The notes beneath the pieces are model-generated. The model saw nothing but the letters and a program-made list of their open reading frames with translations, was not told where the DNA came from and ran no database searches. A DNA stretch of 32,054 nt from Spirochaetes bacterium RBG_16_49_21 (GTDB lineage Bacteria > Spirochaetota > UBA4802 > UBA5550). This document shows, piece by piece, positions 17,363-25,011 of the stretch; within the stretch, counting starts at the first letter, position 1; every line of letters starts with the position of its first letter. The stretch lies in assembly GCA_001829495.1 (NCBI GenBank), contig MIBJ01000027.1:9594-41647 (forward strand). The letters are read 5' to 3'. The translations under genes were made by a program, and so were the position numbers.

Positions 17363-18631
17363 ATGTTTCGAGAAGTATCATCTGTATTAATAAGCTTTCT
17401 TATAATAATCGTTACTCCTCCCGCGTTTAGCGGAGATAATAATACGTCCTATACCGTGCCGGAACTGGTCGATCTCGCTTTGAAACGATCCGAGCTGTTG
17501 ACCGCCTCTGAAAAGTCGGTTGAATCGGCGAAATGGTCGAAAGAGCAGGCCATAGCGTGGCAGAATCCTTTGATATCGTTCGGGGCGGGCAATAAATCGG
17601 AATCCGGGAAAAACGGTCTTGCCTATGACACGGGAATCACGCAGCCCTTTTACTTTCCGGGCAAACAGAAGCTCGCGGGAGATATCGCCGCTATCCAGGA
17701 AAAAATCGCCAGTCTTGACCGGAACGGGACCCGCCTGTTCGTCCGGTATAGCGTCATCAAGCTCGCGTATCGGTATGCAGTTGCGTCGGAGCTCGCGAAA
17801 CACCTTGAAGAGCGGGTCAGCCGCTTTAAAACCATCCGGAAATATCTCGCGAGCCGCCCCTTCCCCTCCCCGAAAAAACGCATGGAAAAGCACATCGTTG
17901 AGATGAAGCTTGTCTTGCTCATGAAAAGCCTCGACGAGATCCGTTCGGGAAAGGACATTATCTGGGCACGGCTTAATCTTTTTATTGATCTCCAGAAGCC
18001 GATTGCGGTCAGAGCGCCGTGGTTCAAGATGGGAGAGACGCTCGAATGGGAAGGGCTTCTTACGAAAGCCGAAAAAGACAACATCGACTTAAAAAAACAA
18101 CTCCTGGTTCTCGAAAGGACCAGAACCGAAACGGCCCTCGCGCGCAAGTTCGCCTACCCCGACTTCAGTCTGTCCGTCCTCTATGGTGAAGAAAGAACGC
18201 CGGAAATCCAACGATTTGTCGGCGGGGGAATCACGTTCTCGATACCCCTCCTGAACGCCAACAGAAGCGGCGTGAAAAGCCTAGAGGCGGCGGTCGAGGC
18301 CGAAACAGCGCGGGCCGCGTACGCGAAACGCGAAACGGCGCAGGCTCTTATTTCATCGTTTATCGAATACGAGATCGCCAGGAGAAACCTGGAGCGGCTC
18401 CCGATGGCGTCGCTGGACGATGTCCATGTCCGCCTCGCCGACGCCGATGATTCGTTCAATAAGGGCCTCATCGACCTCGTCACGTACGGCGAGGTGGAAT
18501 CGCAGGTCTACGATACGCATTTTGCTTTGCTGGGCGCACAGTATGAATACGTGGAGAAATACGCTGCGCTCCTCATCCTTCAGGGGAGCGAGGATTTCGC
18601 CTTCTCCGCTTCATTGCGGAAAAACCCGTAG
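17363..18631 (+). CDS. TolC-like outer-membrane efflux protein (CzcC-like)
   Basis: A 422-residue outer-membrane factor with a signal peptide (MFREVSSVLISFL to TPPAFS). Features of the OEP family are YTVPELVDLALKRSELLTASEKSVESAK, WQNPLISFGAG, QPFYFPGKQKLAGDIAAIQ, long helical segments, and the second repeat YPDFSLSVLYGEER, GGGITFSIPLLNANRSGVKSLEAAVEAE. It should form the exit duct for the CzcA pump encoded 9 bases downstream. GGAGGAG lies 7 bases before ATG 17363. No membrane-fusion protein gene lies beside it, which is unusual. Confidence 0.88.
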   Translation: MFREVSSVLISFLIIIVTPPAFSGDNNTSYTVPELVDLALKRSELLTASEKSVESAKWSKEQAIAWQNPLISFGAGNKSESGKNGLAYDTGITQPFYFPGKQKLAGDIAAIQEKIASLDRNGTRLFVRYSVIKLAYRYAVASELAKHLEERVSRFKTIRKYLASRPFPSPKKRMEKHIVEMKLVLLMKSLDEIRSGKDIIWARLNLFIDLQKPIAVRAPWFKMGETLEWEGLLTKAEKDNIDLKKQLLVLERTRTETALARKFAYPDFSLSVLYGEERTPEIQRFVGGGITFSIPLLNANRSGVKSLEAAVEAETARAAYAKRETAQALISSFIEYEIARRNLERLPMASLDDVHVRLADADDSFNKGLIDLVTYGEVESQVYDTHFALLGAQYEYVEKYAALLILQGSEDFAFSASLRKNP

Positions 18632-18640
18632 GAGCCGGCC

Positions 18641-21600
18641 ATGTACCGTAGAATAGTCGAACTGATAATTAAAAACAAAAGCTGGGTGGTGTTCTCCTCG
18701 GCCATCGTAGCCGCGCTCGGTCTGTACGCGGCCGCGACGCTGCCGATAGACGCCATACCCGACATCACCAGCATACAGGTGATCGTAAACACCAAGACCG
18801 GGGCCCTCGAGCCCGAGCAGGTGGAGAAGACCGTCACCTATTATATCGAAACCGAGCTCGCGGGCCTTCCGCGCGTCACCGACGTGCGGTCCCTCTCCCG
18901 CTACGGCCTTTCGCAGGTCGTGGTTATCTTCGAAGACGGCACCGACGTCTACCGGGCCCGCCAACTCGTGGGCGAGCGCCTGCAAAACGTACGGGATATC
19001 CTTCCCCAGGGCTTAAGCCCGGAGCTCGGCCCCATCAGCACGGGCCTCGGCGAAGTGCTCATCTACGCGGTGAAGGCGAAAAAGGGTTCGCGGCTCGAAG
19101 GGAAAAGCGGGCGGGAGCGCCTCACCTACCTGCGCACCGTACAGGATTTCATTATCAGGCCCTATCTCAAGTCGGCCATACCCGACACCACAGAGATCGA
19201 CGCCATCGGCGGTTACAAAAAAGAGATCCATATCGATTTCCATCCCGCCCTTCTCGCGCGGTACGGCATCACCATCGACGATATGCAGAAAAAACTTACA
19301 ACGCTGGGTGAAAACTTCGGCGGCGGCTACATTGAGAGGGAAGCGAAACAGGTCATCATCCGCACCGACGCCATGTTAAAAGAGATCGATACCATCCGAT
19401 CGATACCCATTAAGCTCATGGCCGACGGACGTCCCGTCGCGCTACGCGATATCGCAGACGTGCGCGAGGATCACGTACAGAGGCTCGGCGCGGCAACATT
19501 TCGGGGAAACGAGACCGTGCTCGGCTCGGTATTCATGCTTCTGGGAGCGAACAGCCGCGAGGTGGCCCGGAACGCCGAGCGCACGCTCAAGGAAACGCCG
19601 CTCCCGCCGGACGTGGAAACGGAGATACTGTATACCCGGAGCTACCTCGTCAACGCCACCATAAAAACCGTGGGGGAAAACCTCGCCGTGGGCGCGGCCC
19701 TCGTCGTAACGGTCCTTCTGCTCATACTCGGCAACGTCCGCGCCGCAGTGTTCGTGTCCCTCGCCATACCCCTTTCCATGCTCGCCGCCGCGGTGGGGAT
19801 GAAGCTTCTCGGAATATCGGCCAACCTCATGAGCCTGGGAGCGGTGGATTTCGGCCTTCTCGTGGACGGTTCCGTGGTGCTCATCGAAAACTATTTGCGG
19901 CGCCGCGAAGAGCAAACGAAGAGCGGCGAAAAGATCACCACTCCCGGAAAGCTCGCCCTTCTCGTCGATTCATGCGCGGAGGTGGCCAAACCCGTCCTGT
20001 TCGGGCTCGCCATCATCATGGTCGTGTATGTGCCCATACTCACCCTCGAAGGGGTCGAAGGAAAGATGTTCCGCCCCATGGCGCTTACCGTACTCATGGC
20101 GCTGGGCGCGAGCCTGGCCGTGGCGCTCGCGCTCATGCCGGTCATGGCGTATTACGCGGCGCGAAAAGAGAATCACGCTGAATCGGACCCTCTCCTTTTC
20201 CGGATTATTCGGCGCGCGTACTACCCGGTCCTCAGTTTCAGTCTGCGCCGACGGACGCCGCTGATCGCGGGCGCGCTTGTCATCATGGCGGCGTCGGCGG
20301 TCATATTTTACCGCACCGGCTCTGATTTCGTACCTCCCTTGGACGAGGGGGACATGAGCGTCAATATCGTACGTGAGTACAGTATCGGACTCGAAGAGGC
20401 GCTCCGGCAGCAGGCAATCTGCGAGCGGATCATCGCCGGTTTTCCCGAGGTCGAGCGGGTCTTCGCCCGCATCGGCACCGCGGAATCGGCCACCGACCCC
20501 ATGAGCATCAATATGGCGGATACGTACGTGATTTTGAAACACGATCGTGGCGCATGGCCGAAAATAGACGGCAGGCGGCGGACCAAGCGCGAAATATTCG
20601 AAGCCGTCAAGCGAGAGGTCGAGAAAAAGATCAAGGGGCAGGAGATATTTCTCTCCCAGCCGATCGAGCTTCGTTTTAATGAAATACTGGAAGGAAGCCG
20701 CGCGGACGTGACGCTGCGCATTTATGGGAAGGACCTCGATACCCTGACCGAGCTCGTCGAAAGGGCGGAGGAAATCCTCCGCCCGATCCCCGGCGCGAGC
20801 GAGGTGGAGATGGACCCCATCACAGCGCTCCGCAAAAGCCCCTTTCTCAATATACGGCTTAATTATGGGAAGCTTAACCGTTACGGCGTGGGCGTGGGCG
20901 AGGTGAACGAGACCCTCGAGACCGCCATGGGCGGCCGCCGCATCGGCAGCTTTTACGAGTACGACTGGCGATTCCCCGTGATGCTGCGCATGAGCGAGGA
21001 GCACCGCAACGATTATCGCGCCGTTTCGTCCATACCGGTGCCGCTCGAGGACGGCGGCACGGTGCCGCTTCACAATCTCACCGACATCGGCGAGACTGAG
21101 CGCGTGGCGAACATCGCCCGGCACCGGTCCACGCGGTATTCGGCTGTATCCATATTCCTCGGCGAGCGCGATACCGCCGGGTACGTGGCCGAGGCGAAGG
21201 AAAAGATCGGCAGGGGCCTCAAGCTGCCGGAAGGGTATACCCTCTACTGGGGCGGCAAATTCAAGAACCTCGAACGCGCGCGTGTCCGCCTGTTCATCAT
21301 CGTGCCACTCGTGCTGTTCATGATATTCATCCTGGTGCTCAGGAGCGTCGGGAGCCTCCGGCAGGCCCTGCTCGTGTATACGAGCGTTCCCTTCGCGGTC
21401 TCCGGCGGCGTTTTCGCGCTGGCGGTCCGGGGGATCAACTTCAGCGTGTCCGCGGCCGTAGGGTTCATCGCCGTGCTCGGCATCGCCATCCTGAACGGCC
21501 TGGTCATGGTCATTTTCATAAACCAGCTCAGGGAGAAAGGCGAGTCGGTGCACGTAGCCGTTTTCAACGGCGCGCACAAACGCCTCCGCCCGGTGGTCAT

Positions 21601-21772
21601 GACCGCGCTCGTGGCAACCCTCGGTTTTCTGCCCATGGCGCTCAATACCGGCATGGGTGCAGAGGTGCAAAGGCCGCTCGCCACGGTCGTCATCGGAGGC
21701 CTCATTACCTCGACGGTGCTCACGCTCGTGCTTCTCCCGACGCTCTATCAATGGTTCAACAAGGGAAAATGA
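18641..21772 (+). CDS. czcA: CzcA-type heavy-metal RND efflux pump
   Basis: A 1043-residue proton-driven inner-membrane pump, full length for the HME-RND family. The first transmembrane helix is at about 10-30 (WVVFSSAIVAALGLYAA), followed by the PDITSIQV porter start. The proton-relay helix is DFGLLVDGSVVLIEN with D403, D409 and E416, the same spacing as D402/D408/E415 of CzcA, indicating divalent cations such as Zn, Co or Cd rather than Cu(I). The C-terminal half repeats the fold (VGFIAVLGIAILNGLVMVIFINQLREKG). Coding sequence is visibly more G+C-rich than the flanking genes. It is downstream of the CadC-like repressor and the TolC-like gene; an adaptor (CzcB) is missing from the cluster. 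Confidence 0.95.
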   Translation: MYRRIVELIIKNKSWVVFSSAIVAALGLYAAATLPIDAIPDITSIQVIVNTKTGALEPEQVEKTVTYYIETELAGLPRVTDVRSLSRYGLSQVVVIFEDGTDVYRARQLVGERLQNVRDILPQGLSPELGPISTGLGEVLIYAVKAKKGSRLEGKSGRERLTYLRTVQDFIIRPYLKSAIPDTTEIDAIGGYKKEIHIDFHPALLARYGITIDDMQKKLTTLGENFGGGYIEREAKQVIIRTDAMLKEIDTIRSIPIKLMADGRPVALRDIADVREDHVQRLGAATFRGNETVLGSVFMLLGANSREVARNAERTLKETPLPPDVETEILYTRSYLVNATIKTVGENLAVGAALVVTVLLLILGNVRAAVFVSLAIPLSMLAAAVGMKLLGISANLMSLGAVDFGLLVDGSVVLIENYLRRREEQTKSGEKITTPGKLALLVDSCAEVAKPVLFGLAIIMVVYVPILTLEGVEGKMFRPMALTVLMALGASLAVALALMPVMAYYAARKENHAESDPLLFRIIRRAYYPVLSFSLRRRTPLIAGALVIMAASAVIFYRTGSDFVPPLDEGDMSVNIVREYSIGLEEALRQQAICERIIAGFPEVERVFARIGTAESATDPMSINMADTYVILKHDRGAWPKIDGRRRTKREIFEAVKREVEKKIKGQEIFLSQPIELRFNEILEGSRADVTLRIYGKDLDTLTELVERAEEILRPIPGASEVEMDPITALRKSPFLNIRLNYGKLNRYGVGVGEVNETLETAMGGRRIGSFYEYDWRFPVMLRMSEEHRNDYRAVSSIPVPLEDGGTVPLHNLTDIGETERVANIARHRSTRYSAVSIFLGERDTAGYVAEAKEKIGRGLKLPEGYTLYWGGKFKNLERARVRLFIIVPLVLFMIFILVLRSVGSLRQALLVYTSVPFAVSGGVFALAVRGINFSVSAAVGFIAVLGIAILNGLVMVIFINQLREKGESVHVAVFNGAHKRLRPVVMTALVATLGFLPMALNTGMGAEVQRPLATVVIGGLITSTVLTLVLLPTLYQWFNKGK

Positions 21773-21807
21773 ATGAAGGAAACGATATATATTAAAGGAG
21801 CGATATT

Positions 21808-22428
21808 ATGAAATCAGCAACTATGTTAATGACCATTATTATTACAATTGCCGCTCTTACGGGCTGTGCGGGCACGCCCCGCGTAATTGAAAGTAAATTG
21901 TCAGAAAGAGCGAAAGGCGTGTTCAATGAATGGAAAGAAAACGACACCTTAATGCCGGGGGAATCGGTCCTTTCCATCAATGTTTCATTTAAAACGCATG
22001 CGGATGACATTTCCTATTTCTATCTTGAATCGAAGAAAAATCCCCACGGAAAACCGTCATACCGAGTCCTGGTGAATATCGACGGACAACCCGTTGTCTG
22101 GACTATACAAGGCGCGCGTGAATCCAAGCCGGTCTATAATGAGGCAGGTAAACGAATTCCCGATCCTGAAGCAGGCGACGGCGTTCTTTACATTCTTGAT
22201 AAAAAATTGTTGATATCGCCGGGAAAACACCGTGTATTTTTTTCGCTGCCGGATGATGGTTACTTCAAGGACTTCGAAATATATGTTCAAAAGGGAGATG
22301 AAAATTATCTCGAATTGAAGCCGGTATATCATTTTCTTCGTCCGCCCCTGCCCCGGTGGATTCGCTCTTTTAAAAACGAAATTGATAGTTTTAAAGCGTA
22401 TTACAACGCTGTTTGTTGTGCTGATTAG
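21808..22428 (+). CDS. hypothetical lipoprotein
   Basis: A 206-residue protein with a lipoprotein signal ending in ALTGC (lipidated C20). The mature part appears beta-rich, with segments such as PGESVLSINVSFKT, YRVLVNIDGQPVVW and ISPGKHRVFFSLPD, suggesting a small periplasmic beta domain attached to a membrane. AAAGGAG precedes ATG 21808. It follows czcA by 35 bases and may be co-transcribed. It lacks the hairpin and lipoyl layout of a membrane-fusion adaptor, so I do not think it replaces CzcB. No family recognised. Confidence 0.7.
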   Translation: MKSATMLMTIIITIAALTGCAGTPRVIESKLSERAKGVFNEWKENDTLMPGESVLSINVSFKTHADDISYFYLESKKNPHGKPSYRVLVNIDGQPVVWTIQGARESKPVYNEAGKRIPDPEAGDGVLYILDKKLLISPGKHRVFFSLPDDGYFKDFEIYVQKGDENYLELKPVYHFLRPPLPRWIRSFKNEIDSFKAYYNAVCCAD

Positions 22429-22469
22429 TTGAATTTGTCCCATCTTTATTGCTGGTCAGGCATCCCCTC

Positions 22470-23357
22470 TCACTTCACGGGTGGGGGGCCCGGTTTCCAT
22501 GCTTCATGCTCGAAAGAAAGATACACGTATACACCCCAATCGCCGCGTGCGGAACCGAATCCAACAGGGAAAGAGAGTCCCGGAACGATTTGAAGTCCTG
22601 ATTCGTGGTTTATGGCGAAACGGAATCCCGGGTTGACATAATAGCTGTATTCCCGCATAATGCCGCGCAAATTGCCGGGGACCTCATTTGAGGTGCAAAG
22701 GCCTTCCAGCATCAAGTTGAAATTTTTATGCGCCAGCCAGATGATGCTGCCGCCGAAGAAAAAGTTAAGAGTCGTATATCTTACCGTCTCGCGCCATTCT
22801 TTTAAGAATCTGGCGTTCGGTGTAACAGTGCCTCCCGCATTCAGATGGGTGATAAAATACGGGCCCAGGTGGATGCTGAGCGGCAGGTTCGCCTGGATTC
22901 CGATTGACCCGCTCCCCAGCCCCCTTTTATAATTGCCGGTAGGAAACAGGAGCGATAATCGGGGCGCAAACGATACAAATGCTCCGTGGTATGCCTGCAC
23001 CCGGTAATTCAATTGCACATCCCCCAATCCCGTCCCGGCCGTGCCATATACATGTATCCGTGATACGGGTATCGAATATGATAATTGATTGAGCTGCCCC
23101 GGCGCCGGCCATTCCTGGGTGAAGGTATAGAACCATTCTTTTGCGTTGTATATATACATCCATGATTGTATATGCTGGATCACCCCCGGTTCCTGGTTAA
23201 AAGCCTCTTCAACGAGAAAAGAATTGTCTTCAATGTGTTTAACATCCTCCGCGAGAATTATTGCCGGGGCGGTGATGAAGAATGCCATGGCGGTCATTAC
23301 TATAATGAGTTTTTTATAAACAAGTTCATGTATTTTATGCGTGCCATCGATAATCAT
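22470..23357 (-). CDS. predicted outer-membrane beta-barrel protein
   Basis: A 295-residue protein with an N-terminal signal (hydrophobic residues about 16-35, ending ILA-ED). Alternating aromatic/polar strands and glycine turns (GTGLGDVQLNYRVQAY, GAFVSFAPRLSLLFPTGNYKRG, SGSIGIQANLPLSIHLGPYFI) resemble the transporter-like barrels grouped with MetA-pathway phenol-degradation proteins. The final residues WGVYVYLSFEHEAW contain the last strand. Role unknown; perhaps a porin or surface protein. It is convergent with the lipoprotein gene and not obviously in an operon. Confidence 0.65.
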   Translation of the reverse strand: MIIDGTHKIHELVYKKLIIVMTAMAFFITAPAIILAEDVKHIEDNSFLVEEAFNQEPGVIQHIQSWMYIYNAKEWFYTFTQEWPAPGQLNQLSYSIPVSRIHVYGTAGTGLGDVQLNYRVQAYHGAFVSFAPRLSLLFPTGNYKRGLGSGSIGIQANLPLSIHLGPYFITHLNAGGTVTPNARFLKEWRETVRYTTLNFFFGGSIIWLAHKNFNLMLEGLCTSNEVPGNLRGIMREYSYYVNPGFRFAINHESGLQIVPGLSFPVGFGSARGDWGVYVYLSFEHEAWKPGPPPVK

Positions 23358-23524
23358 TTTTGGCCAAACCTTACGTTTATTAAATACTATTACATGGAAT
23401 GTTAATTAAAACTATTATTAATAGTCAAGGCTAATTTTTAAAGAAATTATTTTAGGGGCTCAATTTTCGGCTCATTCTGGGCATTAATTCTTCAATATTT
23501 GATCCGCGTATAAAAAAAATTAAT

Positions 23525-23561
23525 AAAGGCGGCAAGAGACTGCATTTCTCCCGCCGCCTTT
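23525..23561 (-). terminator. intrinsic terminator of the small Cys-rich gene
   Basis: AAAGGCGGC pairs with GCCGCCTTT, extended by GAGA/TCTC with two mismatches. On the minus strand the hairpin is followed by TTATTAATTTTTTTT, a strong U-tract, 17 bases past the stop of the gene at 23579-23761. Confidence 0.8.
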
Positions 23562-23578
23562 CAGAACAACTCGTTGAA

Positions 23579-23761
23579 CTATTTGTTTTTGAGTTCCAGA
23601 ATGCGCTCTTCCACGCCGGTTAACTCATTCTTCAATTGCTTCTCATATTCTTCAAGACATTCCCGCTCTTCTTTTTTGGTAATGAAACGCCTGAAAGAAC
23701 CGCCGCAATTGCACATCCGTGACGTGCTCCCTATCGGGGTTTCTCTTGTTTCACAGCACAT
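23579..23761 (-). CDS. small Cys-rich coiled-coil protein
   Basis: A 60-residue cytoplasmic protein with cysteines at 2, 3, 17, 19 and 35 (MCCE, MCNCGG) followed by a charged helix (residues 30-60) of coiled-coil character. AAAGGAGG lies 9 bases before ATG 23761, and a strong terminator follows the stop, so this is a real expressed gene. Its tail, YEKQLKNELTGVEERILELK, resembles the tail of the ArsR protein encoded just upstream (YKEELENELKVVKSRIEQIK), suggesting the two could form a mixed coiled coil or share ancestry. A metal- or persulfide-binding partner is possible; no named family is recognised with certainty. Confidence 0.7.
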   Translation of the reverse strand: MCCETRETPIGSTSRMCNCGGSFRRFITKKEERECLEEYEKQLKNELTGVEERILELKNK

Positions 23762-23793
23762 CTTTACCGCCTCCTTTTATTAAGTATTTATAC

Positions 23794-23813
23794 AACTAGT
23801 TAATTAGTTTGCA
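23794..23813. promoter_or_regulatory. candidate operator upstream of the small Cys-rich gene
   Basis: AACTAGTTAATTAGTT (23794-23809) has perfect 5-base arms AACTA/TAGTT. The stretch TTAATTAGTTTGCA (23800-23813) recurs as TTAATTGGTTATGCA at 24258-24272 before the arsR gene, so both genes may answer to the same repressor. Confidence 0.45.
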
Positions 23814-23820
23814 AAAAAAT

Positions 23821-24237
23821 TTAATTGTTTTTATTACTCTTTATTTGTTCAATCCTGCTCTTGACCACCTTCAACTCATTCTCCAATTCTTCCTTGTATT
23901 TCAACAGTGATGCCAGGCTCGATTCTCCTTTACCCTCTAATCGGCATTTTCCTTTACACCCGCATTTACAAAGGTCATCTACGATCAGGTGAAAATTCTC
24001 CATGGCTTCTTCATCTATTGCATACGGTATCCAATATCCATTTCGAGTACTTGTAACAAGTCCCGCGTTTTTCAGCACCTTTAAGTGCTGAGATGCGGCC
24101 GGAGGAGTAATTCCCAATACCTGAGCAATAGTCTTTACACCTGTCGCACCGTTAACTTTCAAAAGCCTTATTATCTTTATTCTTGTGTCTGCCGATAACA
24201 CTTTGAATATTTCAGAGGAGTTCAACCGTAATCCCAT
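23821..24237 (-). CDS. ArsR-family regulator with CxCxC metal site and coiled-coil tail
   Basis: A 138-residue regulator. Residues 5-75 form the winged helix (ADTRIKIIRLL, then TPPAASQHLKVLKNAGLVTSTRNGYWIPY). A Cys cluster follows: CKCGCKGKC with C90, C92, C94 and C98, likely a thiolate metal or sulfur-sensing site, then a coiled-coil helix (112-135). This C-terminal site differs from the classical ArsR, CadC and SmtB positions. ATG 24237 is the only reasonable start. It lies upstream of the 60-residue Cys-rich gene on the same strand, and the two share a candidate operator, which suggests a two-gene autoregulated unit. Inducer unknown. Confidence 0.85.
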   Translation of the reverse strand: MGLRLNSSEIFKVLSADTRIKIIRLLKVNGATGVKTIAQVLGITPPAASQHLKVLKNAGLVTSTRNGYWIPYAIDEEAMENFHLIVDDLCKCGCKGKCRLEGKGESSLASLLKYKEELENELKVVKSRIEQIKSNKNN

Positions 24238-24257
24238 TCACAACCTGCTTTATTTGA

Positions 24258-24272
24258 TTAATTGGTTATGCA
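24258..24272. promoter_or_regulatory. second copy of the candidate ArsR operator
   Basis: TTAATTGGTTATGCA, 13 of 15 positions alignable (one gap) with TTAATTAGTTTGCA at 23800-23813. It lies 21 bases upstream of the arsR start on the minus strand, a position suited to autorepression. Confidence 0.4.
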
Positions 24273-24454
24273 ACTACTTCATTAAATATTTACCGGGGAA
24301 ATTTTGCAAGTATTTTTTATATTTTCCACGGATAAAGTATCAAATTATTTTTAGAGAATAAATTTAAGATAAAGATTAATAAAACAATCTGTTTTTGCCA
24401 ATCAAGGCGGAGTTATCTTTCTTTTAAAATTGACGTAAATTCAACACATTGGTA

Positions 24455-24507
24455 TTGACAAATACGAAGGCTAAAGATATATTTCATATATTCGATATAT
24501 TGAATAT
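24455..24507 (+). promoter_or_regulatory. promoter and palindromic operator of the arsR-SQR unit
   Basis: TTGACA (24455-24460), a 17-base spacer and TATATT (24478-24483) form a near-consensus promoter. Just after it, ATATTC and GAATAT flank eight bases (24488-24507), a 20-base near-palindrome where transcription would begin. This is the usual layout for ArsR autorepression. The ribosome-binding site AGGA lies 7 bases before ATG 24528. Confidence 0.7.
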
Positions 24508-24527
24508 TATAAAATATAGGATATATC

Positions 24528-24884
24528 ATGGACAACAAAGCGCTGTATAAAATGCACGCCGACTTCTGCAAGTTCATGGGCAACCCTAAAAGAATCGAGC
24601 TGCTGTTCACTCTCAACGACGGGGAGATGAGCGTGGAGGAGATGGCGACGAAGATGAATATCCGCATGGCGAACCTTTCACAGCACCTGGCGATTATGCG
24701 TGAACGGGGTGTGGTAACGGTGCGGAGGGAAGGGACAAAGATATTTTACAGGGTATCTAACCCTAAAACGCTCAAGGCGTGCCTCATGATGCGGGACGTG
24801 ATGTTCGAGCAGATGAGGGAAAAATTATCCATACTCCGGGAGACCGCGGGTTATGGGAAAAGAAGGGAGAAAACGACAGTATGA
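24528..24884 (+). CDS. ArsR-family regulator, probable sulfide/redox sensor
   Basis: A 118-residue winged-helix repressor with the core KRIELLFTLNDGEMSVEEMATKMNIRMANLSQHLAIMRERGVVTVRREGTKIFYRV. Its only cysteines are C14 (first helix) and C85 (last helix), a pair that could be bridged between subunits by a sulfide- or persulfide-driven linkage. The metal motifs of CadC/SmtB are absent. A strong promoter with palindrome sits upstream. Downstream, after two short stubs, is an SQR-like flavoprotein, so the likely signal is sulfide or polysulfide, as for SqrR/BigR, although the cysteines sit elsewhere (inference). Confidence 0.85.
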   Translation: MDNKALYKMHADFCKFMGNPKRIELLFTLNDGEMSVEEMATKMNIRMANLSQHLAIMRERGVVTVRREGTKIFYRVSNPKTLKACLMMRDVMFEQMREKLSILRETAGYGKRREKTTV

Positions 24885-24943
24885 AAACGCTATTCATCAT
24901 CAACGACGCAACGCACCGGGTTTCAGGAGTGCTGAATAAATGA
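24881..24943 (+). pseudogene. N-terminal stub of a DsrE-like gene
   Basis: A 20-codon frame begins with an ATGA overlap on the arsR stop. Its first residues, MKTLFIINDA, are the typical opening of small DsrE/DsrF-family sulfur proteins (MKTLFIxND). The expected PYG...RLA continuation is absent and a stop comes at 24941. It looks like a gene reduced by internal deletion, with start coupling preserved. A short coupled leader peptide is the alternative. Confidence 0.45.
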
Positions 24944-24972
24944 AAGTTGGACTGATACGATGCATGCATTAA
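24940..24972 (+). pseudogene. N-terminal stub of a CGGC-domain-like gene
   Basis: ATG at 24940 overlaps the previous stop and encodes MKVGLIRCMH before a stop at 24970. MKxGLIRCMQ is the usual opening of CGGC-domain proteins, which often accompany sulfur and redox genes. CAGGAG lies upstream as a ribosome-binding site. Probably a deletion remnant; ten residues are too few for certainty. Confidence 0.4.
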
Positions 24973-25011
24973 CGTGCCAAAAGCATCACTTTTAATGTAG
25001 GGAGGAAAAAA

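Noticed and set aside
19970..21751. A 593-codon minus-strand frame opposite czcA
   Set aside because: No family features, His/Arg/Glu-heavy composition typical of antisense to a high-G+C gene; czcA itself is certain.
21774..21812. Short frame MKETIYIKGAIL between czcA and the lipoprotein gene, a possible third gene stub
   Set aside because: Twelve codons with no recognisable family opening; it is mostly the ribosome-binding region of the next gene.
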